A stretch of DNA of 7,573 bases from Candidatus Latescibacterota bacterium (GTDB lineage Bacteria > Latescibacterota > UBA2968 > UBA8231): NCBI GenBank assembly GCA_022827165.1, contig JAJDTN010000140.1:1-7573 (forward strand). The letters run 5' to 3'. The position numbers and the translations under genes are program-made. Position 1 is the stretch's first letter. Every line of letters begins with the position of its first letter. Below are positions 1 through 4,980 of the stretch, one piece after another. Below the pieces are notes generated by a model. That model worked only from the letters and a program-made list of their open reading frames with translations, ran no database searches and was not told the DNA's origin.

Positions 1-450
1 TCCTACGGCCTCAACGACGCCCGCGGCGGCACGCCGCTGCCGCAGTTCCGCGAGGATCTGGCCCTGCTGGTGAAGCGCGTGCGCGAGCAGGTGGACCCGC
101 TCATCGTGCTGCCCGGTCCCTACTTCATGACCGACTTCACCCTCGGGGGACGGGACTGGAGCCACGCGGACCTGCCGCTCTTCCGGAGCTTCAACACCGC
201 CACCGCCGAAGTCGCAGAGGAACTCGGCTGTCTCTACGTCGACCTGCTCGAAGCCAGCGGCGAGGCGCCGTGGACCGTCCACCACGACGGGGTGCACCAG
301 AACGACCTCGGCCACCGCCTGGTGGCCAACCGCATCTTCGAGATCCTGGCGCAGAGTTGCTCCTGCCTTGCGAAGAAGACCAGACGGGCCGAGCGGACCA
401 GCCCGAGGTGGCGGGACGAGTCGACCCTGCAGTCCGACTACGGAGACTGA
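1..450 (+). CDS. SGNH/GDSL-type hydrolase, C-terminal part (5' end outside window)
   Basis: The reading frame is open from base 1 to the TGA at 448-450, giving 149 visible residues without a start, so this is the C-terminal part of a longer protein. It opens with S-Y-G-L-N-D, matching SGNH block III (GxND, where the Asn stabilises the oxyanion). Near the end is D-G-V-H-Q-N-D-L-G-H (bases 286-315), the block V motif with the catalytic Asp (286-288) and His (295-297). The nucleophilic Ser of block I must lie upstream. Family members are serine esterases or acylhydrolases that remove acyl or acetyl groups from sugars, lipids or small molecules; the substrate is not evident here. After the expected final helix (around E-I-L-A) there is a basic, Ser/Arg-rich tail of about 33 residues with no recognisable fold. 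The stop is 3 bases before the next start, which suggests co-transcription with the M81 gene. Confidence 0.85.
   Translation, partial: SYGLNDARGGTPLPQFREDLALLVKRVREQVDPLIVLPGPYFMTDFTLGGRDWSHADLPLFRSFNTATAEVAEELGCLYVDLLEASGEAPWTVHHDGVHQNDLGHRLVANRIFEILAQSCSCLAKKTRRAERTSPRWRDESTLQSDYGD
442..445 (+). promoter_or_regulatory. Shine-Dalgarno for the M81 peptidase gene
   Basis: GGAG lies 8 bases before the ATG at 454, inside the last codons of the SGNH gene. It supports this start and points to translation from an operon mRNA. Confidence 0.6.
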
Positions 451-453
451 CCG

Positions 454-1959
454 ATGTACCGGATCCTCGTGGCCGAGTGCATGCAGGAGGTCTCCTCCTT
501 CAACCCGGTGGAAACCCGGTACGAGGACTTCCGCATCCGCCGTGGGCAGGAGCTGTTCGCCCTTCACCGCGGCGTCGAGTCCTACGTGAGCGGGGCCCTC
601 CAGGTCTTCGAGGCGCGCCCCGACGTGGAGGCGGTACCGCTTCTCGGCGCTGATGCCTGTTCCTCCGGCCTGCTGGTGCAGGAGGGCTTCGAGCGGCTGG
701 CCGCGGAGTTCATCGAAGTTGTGGAGCGGCACCGCCACGGCGCCGACGGTTTCTACTTCGTCCTTCACGGCGCCATGGGGGCCACCGGCGACCTCGACCC
801 GGAGGGGTTCCTGCTGCAGGAAGTGCGGCGCCTCGTGGGGCCGGACCTCCCCCTGGTCATCTCCCTCGACCTCCACGGCATCCTCACGCGGCGCATGCTG
901 GAGCACTGCGACGCCCTCACCCTGCTGCACACCTACCCCCACGTCGACTTCGCCGATACCGGCGCCAGGGCCGCCCGCCTGCTGCTGCGCATCCTCGACG
1001 AGGGTCTGCGCCCCGTCACCGCCCGGGTCGTGGTGCCGGCGCTGGTCCGCGGCGACGAGTTGATCACGGAGACCGGCATCTACGGCGAGTCGATCCGCCG
1101 GGCGCAGGAGCTGGAGCGCTCGGGGACGGCCCTGGCCGCGGGCATGATGATCGGCAACCCCTTCACCGATGTGCCCGAGTTGTGCTCGCAGAGCGTGGTG
1201 ATCACCGACGGCGACCCGGAGGCAGCGGAACGGGAAGCGCTGGAGCTGGCGCGGGACTTCTGGCCTCACCGCGCCCGCATGCAGGCGCCTCTCGTGAAGG
1301 TGGAAGAGGCGATCGCACAGGCCCGCGGCCTCGAAGGCACGGCGATCTTCGCCGATGCCGCCGACGCCACCAGCTCCGGGGCCAGCGGCGACAGCAACTT
1401 CATCCTCGCGGCGCTGCTCGAGGCCGGGTACGATGGCCGCGTGCTCGCGCCCCTCGTCGATCCGCCAGCGGTGAGGCGCGCCTTCGAGGTGGGGGTCGGC
1501 AACAGCGGCCGCTTCTCCCTGGGCGGCACCCTCGACCCACGCTTCACCCCTTTGCAGCTCGAAGCCACCGTCACCATGCTGCGCACCGGCGACTACCACT
1601 TCGAGTCGTGGGGGACCCGTCAGGACGCCGGCGACACGGCCCTGCTCCAGGCCGGCGCCATGACCATCGTCGTCACCTCGCGGCCGGTCTATCTCTTCGA
1701 CCGCTCCCTCTTCCTGGCCCACGGCTGCGATCCGCAACTCTTCGATCTGGTGGTGGTGAAGTCCCCCCACTGCCAGGAGCGCTTCTTCACCGCCTGGGCA
1801 GCGGCGAACTTCAACATCGACGCCCCCGGATCGACGAGCGCCAACCTGCCGAGCCTTGGGCACACCGTCTGCCGGCGTCCCATGTATCCCCTCGACGAGG
1901 ATGTCTCCTTCGAGCCGCGGGCGGAGGTGTTCTCGCGCCGGGTCCGGAGACCCATGTGA
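454..1959 (+). CDS. M81 family metallopeptidase (MlrC-like)
   Basis: This is a complete 501-residue protein, the usual length for the MlrC/M81 family. The founding member, MlrC, is a zinc enzyme that cleaves linear microcystin and its tetrapeptide; most relatives have unknown peptide or amide substrates. The N-terminal domain opens with a beta strand (R-I-L-V-A-E). It carries F-V-L-H-G-A-M (H105), S-L-D-L-H (D139, H141) and T-Y-P-H-V-D (H163, D165); the D-x-H plus downstream His pattern is the likely zinc site. The C-terminal MlrC_C domain starts near residue 298 with D-A-A-D-A-T-S-S-G-A-S-G-D (301-313), this family's version of the Asp/Gly-rich loop. It ends with V-V-K-S-P-H, D-A-P-G-S and R-R-P-M-Y-P-L-D, all typical of the C-terminus. 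No signal peptide is seen, so it is probably cytoplasmic. The ATG start is supported by GGAG 8 bases upstream and a 3-base gap from the SGNH stop. Family assignment is firm; microcystin degradation should not be assumed. Confidence 0.93.
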   Translation: MYRILVAECMQEVSSFNPVETRYEDFRIRRGQELFALHRGVESYVSGALQVFEARPDVEAVPLLGADACSSGLLVQEGFERLAAEFIEVVERHRHGADGFYFVLHGAMGATGDLDPEGFLLQEVRRLVGPDLPLVISLDLHGILTRRMLEHCDALTLLHTYPHVDFADTGARAARLLLRILDEGLRPVTARVVVPALVRGDELITETGIYGESIRRAQELERSGTALAAGMMIGNPFTDVPELCSQSVVITDGDPEAAEREALELARDFWPHRARMQAPLVKVEEAIAQARGLEGTAIFADAADATSSGASGDSNFILAALLEAGYDGRVLAPLVDPPAVRRAFEVGVGNSGRFSLGGTLDPRFTPLQLEATVTMLRTGDYHFESWGTRQDAGDTALLQAGAMTIVVTSRPVYLFDRSLFLAHGCDPQLFDLVVVKSPHCQERFFTAWAAANFNIDAPGSTSANLPSLGHTVCRRPMYPLDEDVSFEPRAEVFSRRVRRPM

Positions 1960-2094
1960 AAACTCACGCGCGCCGCAGGAACCTCGCCCCGCCGTCAGGG
2001 CCGGAACCAGACATGAAGCTCAGGTGCCTCACACGTAAGCTCGCACCGACGTTCGAACCCAATGCCGGGCGCCCCGCCAAGGGAGGGTGAACCC
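1960..2094 (+). other. Intergenic gap between the M81 and oxidoreductase genes
   Basis: This is the only clear non-coding gap between complete genes. It ends in a strong Shine-Dalgarno and separates the SGNH-M81 pair from the three overlapping genes downstream, so a promoter may lie here. No convincing -35/-10 pair, terminator hairpin or operator palindrome was recognised. An in-frame ATG at 2062 would extend the oxidoreductase by 11 residues but has no good ribosome site. Confidence 0.5.
2079..2090 (+). promoter_or_regulatory. Strong Shine-Dalgarno setting the oxidoreductase start
   Basis: AAGGGAGGGTGA is close to the full anti-Shine-Dalgarno complement, with its GGAGG core (2082-2086) 8 bases before the ATG at 2095. 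This favours 2095 over the in-frame ATG at 2062, whose extra residues (a Pro/Gly-rich stretch) precede the first Rossmann beta strand. Confidence 0.8.
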
Positions 2095-3126
2095 ATGCTG
2101 CGCGTCGCCATCGCCGGCTGCCACCGGCAGCTCCTGAGAGAACCGGGGAGCCACAACTTCGCCTCCGCCTTCTGCGACAACCCCGAGACCGCCGTCGCCG
2201 GCGTCTTCGACTACGGCGCGGAGGAACGCGCCGGTTTCGTCGAGTGCTGGCGGGATGTGTGGGGAGAGGTGCCGGCCTTCGACGACTACGAGCGGCTCCT
2301 CGACGAGGTCCGCCCCGACATCGTCTGCATCGCCACGCGGCAGACGATGCACGCCGACCAGATCGAGAAGGCGGTCGCCGCCGGCGCGCGCGGGATCCTG
2401 TGCGACAAGCCGCTGGTGACGAGCCTCGCCGAGCTGGACCGCGTCGCCGCCGCCTGCGAGAGCACGCCCCTCGCCTTCGCCCTCGACCGGCGCTGGAACC
2501 CCGCCTACCACGCCCTCCGCTCCGCCCTCGCCGCTGAACCGATCGGCGAGATCACCAGCATTTCAGCCTACGGCATCCCCAACACGATCAACCACGGCTG
2601 TCACTGGTACGACGCCATGCTCATGCTCCTCGGCGATCCCGAACCCGCGTGGGTCAGCGGCTTCCTCGACCCCGGCGATCCGGAGGACGAGCGCCGCCGC
2701 AGCGATCCGCCCTGCCGCGCGCAGATCGGCTTGGCCGACGGCGTCCACGCATACGTCACCTGCGACGGGCCGAAGGGTCTCGCCTTCGAGATCGCCGCCG
2801 AGGGAGGGCGGATCTCCGTGTACTCGGACGCTGAGGCCGCCCGCATCCACGGGCACGCATCGGAAGAGGCGATCCCCCTGCCGCCGAAGGCCGAGGGCTG
2901 GCCCGCCGGCACGGGCATGGTCGCCGACCTCGTGCGGGCCGTGAAGGAGGGGGGCCGCACGGCCTGTGACGTTCCCCAGGCCCGGCGAGCCACCGAGATC
3001 GGTTTCGCCATCTGGTCCTCCTCGCAGCGGGACGGGGCGCGGGTGCGGCTGCCGGCGGACGACCGCCGCCTGCGGGTGGAGTCCTATCCTTGGGGGAACG
3101 AGGCGCCGGAGCAGCCCGGACCATGA
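2095..3126 (+). CDS. Gfo/Idh/MocA family oxidoreductase
   Basis: This protein has 343 residues, normal for the family. It has an N-terminal Rossmann fold and a C-terminal alpha/beta domain, and family members oxidise or reduce sugars, inositols and related compounds with NAD(P). The first strand and loop are V-A-I-A-G-C-H-R-Q (4-12). A second strand ends in V-F-D (37-39), whose acidic residue would favour NAD over NADP. D-I-V-C-I-A-T (75-81) is the next nucleotide-side strand. C-D-K-P (103-106) is the family's E-K-P motif with the presumed catalytic Lys105. N-H-G-C-H-W-Y-D (166-173) corresponds to the substrate-side His/Asp motif (H170, D173). The glycine loop is unusual: the second Gly of GxGxxG is His10, so cofactor binding may be atypical. 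The start was chosen from the strong ribosome site at 2079-2090. The stop overlaps the GNAT start by 4 bases. The substrate is not determinable. Confidence 0.88.
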   Translation: MLRVAIAGCHRQLLREPGSHNFASAFCDNPETAVAGVFDYGAEERAGFVECWRDVWGEVPAFDDYERLLDEVRPDIVCIATRQTMHADQIEKAVAAGARGILCDKPLVTSLAELDRVAAACESTPLAFALDRRWNPAYHALRSALAAEPIGEITSISAYGIPNTINHGCHWYDAMLMLLGDPEPAWVSGFLDPGDPEDERRRSDPPCRAQIGLADGVHAYVTCDGPKGLAFEIAAEGGRISVYSDAEAARIHGHASEEAIPLPPKAEGWPAGTGMVADLVRAVKEGGRTACDVPQARRATEIGFAIWSSSQRDGARVRLPADDRRLRVESYPWGNEAPEQPGP

Positions 3127-4010
3127 CAGCGATCGCACCGCTGGACCGCTCCCATCTTCCCCAGGTCCTGGAGCTCGTCAACGGCCATCTCGGCGCCATG
3201 ATGCCCGGGTGGAGCCTGACCCCCGACTACCTCTGGGGGCGCATGCAGAGGGAGCCCCAGGAAAGCGTGACCGATCCCTGGGTCGTGGAGAGAAGGTCGA
3301 TTGTCGGGATCGTCAAAGACCGCGTCTGCGCGGCGGCGCATCTCCTCCGATACGGCGAGGAGACGCCCTGGAAGGGAACCGGGTACATCGCCTGGATCCT
3401 GTTCTGGCCGGAAGAGCGCGAGGCGGGTGCCGCGGTCCTGGGGGAATGCCGGCGCCAGATGAAGGCCTGGCAAGTGACGGACGAGCGAGTTTCCGGTTCC
3501 CTGCCGGTTCCTGGCAGCACCGGAATTCCCCATGTCTGGCCACACATAATCGGTCTCATGGAGGAATTCGGCTATTCGGCGGATGAGGATGTCGAGGAGT
3601 CGCTCTATGCCGGCACGCTGGATGGCATCCCCGCTCCCGGTGAGCCGCCGGTAGCAGGTGTGACGATCCACCGCGCCATGGGCCGGTTCGACGCGCGGTT
3701 CGTCGCCCGCCTCGATGGAGAGGGCATCTCGGCGTGTGAGTGTATTGCCGATCTCACCGAAGGCGGCCAGTTGCCTTCACTGGCGGGATGGGCCGAGCTG
3801 TCGGAGATGGGAACACGCGAGACGATGAGAAACCAGGGGGTCGGCTCGTGGGTGGTCCGGCACGCCGTCGAATGGCTGCGGCTGGCCAGGTGCGACCGCA
3901 TCGTGATGACTGTTGCACGTGAGGACGAGGAGGCTGGCGCCGGGAGGTTCTACAGGCGGTTCGGATGGATGCCGCTGGTCCGGCAGAGGCGGGGCTGGAA
4001 ACGAGCATGA
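3123..4010 (+). CDS. GNAT family N-acetyltransferase, probable tandem-domain protein
   Basis: This protein has 295 residues, about twice a single GNAT domain. The C-terminal half is a recognisable GNAT fold. R-N-Q-G-V-G-S (236-242) is the acetyl-CoA pyrophosphate loop (motif A, Q/R-x-x-G-x-G/A). It is followed by the helix W-V-V-R-H-A-V-E-W-L, the strand R-I-V-M-T-V (259-264) and A-G-R-F-Y-R-R-F-G-W (273-282), which is the motif B region. The N-terminal half (about 1-165) looks like a degenerate GNAT copy: an opening I-A-P-L-D-R-S-H-L segment, central strands, then E-E-F-G-Y (147-151), where a GNAT domain usually has its x-x-x-G-F/Y. I see no intact CoA loop there. The start at 3123 gives an ATGA overlap with the preceding stop; an in-frame ATG at 3090 would overlap more and adds no fold. 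The acceptor is unknown. The operon context suggests a small amine or amino-acid-like substrate, but that is inference. Confidence 0.8.
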   Translation: MTAIAPLDRSHLPQVLELVNGHLGAMMPGWSLTPDYLWGRMQREPQESVTDPWVVERRSIVGIVKDRVCAAAHLLRYGEETPWKGTGYIAWILFWPEEREAGAAVLGECRRQMKAWQVTDERVSGSLPVPGSTGIPHVWPHIIGLMEEFGYSADEDVEESLYAGTLDGIPAPGEPPVAGVTIHRAMGRFDARFVARLDGEGISACECIADLTEGGQLPSLAGWAELSEMGTRETMRNQGVGSWVVRHAVEWLRLARCDRIVMTVAREDEEAGAGRFYRRFGWMPLVRQRRGWKRA

Positions 4011-4861
4011 GAATCGACAAGCTCAGCGACCACATCGGCGCCGAGGTCCGCGGCGTCGACATCGGCTCCCCCGTCGACGGCGGCACCTTCTCCCTGCTGC
4101 GCGAGGCCTTCCACCGGCACTCGGTCCTCGTCTTCCGCGGCCAGGAGATCACCGACGAGCAGCAGGTCGCCTTCAGCGAGGGCTTCGGCCCCCTCGAGAT
4201 GACGATCCCCAGCGATCCCATCGGCGACGGCGGACCGGTGGGCGTCATCAGCAACGTCGACGACAAGGGGGACGTCATCCCCCAGGATGACAAGCGCATG
4301 CTGTACCAGAAGGGAAACAGCCTGTGGCACTCGGACGGCAGCTTCCGCAAGGTGCCGCTGCGGGGATCCCTGCTGTCGGCGAGGGAGGTTCCGCCCACCG
4401 GCGGCGAGACCGAGTACGCCAGCCTGCGCGCGGCGTACGCGGGCCTGTCCGACGAGCGCATGGCCCTCATCGAGGACCTGGCGGCCGAGCACAGCATCGC
4501 CTGGTCGCGGCAGCAGATCGCCCCCGGGCTGATGGACGATGCCTTCCTCGACGACACGCCGCCGGCGGCCCATCCGCTGGTGCGCGCCATTCCCGAGACC
4601 GGAGAGAGGGCCCTCCTCGTCGGCTCCTACGCCACCCATATCGTCGGCTGGCCGCTGGAGAAGGGCCGCGCCCTGCTGGCGGAGCTGCTCGAATGGACGA
4701 CGCAGCCGCGCTTCGTCTACCGCCACGAGTGGCAGCGGCACGACCTGGTCATGTGGGACAACGTCGGCTGCCTGCACCGCGGCCGGCCCTGGGACGGCCG
4801 TCATCGCCGGGTCATGCACCGCACCACCCTTTCCATGGCGGGCTCGGCAGACGCACAATGA
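4007..4861 (+). CDS. TauD/TfdA family Fe(II)/2-oxoglutarate dioxygenase
   Basis: This protein has 284 residues, matching TauD (about 283). Enzymes of this family use Fe(II), O2 and 2-oxoglutarate to hydroxylate small organic acids such as taurine, other sulfonates or carboxylates. The N-terminus I-G-A-E-V-R-G-V-D (10-18) is the family's typical G-A-E-I-x-G-V-D start, followed by V-L-V-F-R-G-Q (40-46). W-H-S-D (107-110) supplies the iron ligands H108 and D110. C-L-H-R-G (255-259) supplies the third ligand, H257. R268 and R272 sit 11 and 15 residues after H257, the same spacing as R266 and R270 relative to H255 in E. coli TauD, so R272 should bind the 2-oxoglutarate carboxylate. The active site is therefore complete. 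The start at 4007 gives an ATGA overlap with the GNAT stop; an in-frame ATG at 3965 would give a longer overlap and a non-conserved leader. There is no evidence for taurine specificity, so no gene symbol is given. Confidence 0.92.
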   Translation: MRIDKLSDHIGAEVRGVDIGSPVDGGTFSLLREAFHRHSVLVFRGQEITDEQQVAFSEGFGPLEMTIPSDPIGDGGPVGVISNVDDKGDVIPQDDKRMLYQKGNSLWHSDGSFRKVPLRGSLLSAREVPPTGGETEYASLRAAYAGLSDERMALIEDLAAEHSIAWSRQQIAPGLMDDAFLDDTPPAAHPLVRAIPETGERALLVGSYATHIVGWPLEKGRALLAELLEWTTQPRFVYRHEWQRHDLVMWDNVGCLHRGRPWDGRHRRVMHRTTLSMAGSADAQ

Positions 4862-4980
4862 CGACGAACATGGCGACCGACTGGGGGGCCATCGACTGTG
4901 CGGTCCGGAGCCTGGAACCGCCCGCACCCGAGGAGCTGGGCATCGACCCATTGTCGTTTGCAGGGATGGACTGGACTCCC
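4862..4980 (+). other. Leader region between dioxygenase and GH16 gene (ambiguous coding)
   Basis: The GH16 frame is open back to an ATG at 4858, which forms an ATGA overlap with the dioxygenase stop. Translating from there adds 41 residues (acidic, no hydrophobic run) in front of what looks like a signal peptide. This stretch is therefore either an unusual N-terminal extension or a true intergenic leader. No clear promoter or terminator was recognised in it. Confidence 0.45.

Noticed and set aside
454..1959. Calling the M81 gene mlrC, a microcystin-degrading enzyme
   Set aside because: No mlrA, mlrB or mlrD neighbours are present, and the family is broad; only the family-level call is supported.
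2046..2065. GTTCGAACCC-like sequence resembling a tRNA T-arm
   Set aside because: The flanking bases cannot form a 5-bp T-stem, and no acceptor, D-arm or anticodon arm is found around it.
1182..2090. A 302-codon open frame overlapping the end of the M81 gene on the same strand
   Set aside because: Its product is Arg/Pro/His-rich, the usual out-of-frame shadow of a high-GC gene, and the M81 frame over the same bases carries conserved family motifs.
4007..4861. Calling the dioxygenase tauD (taurine-specific)
   Set aside because: The iron and 2-oxoglutarate residues are general to the family, and no taurine transporter or sulfonate gene lies nearby.
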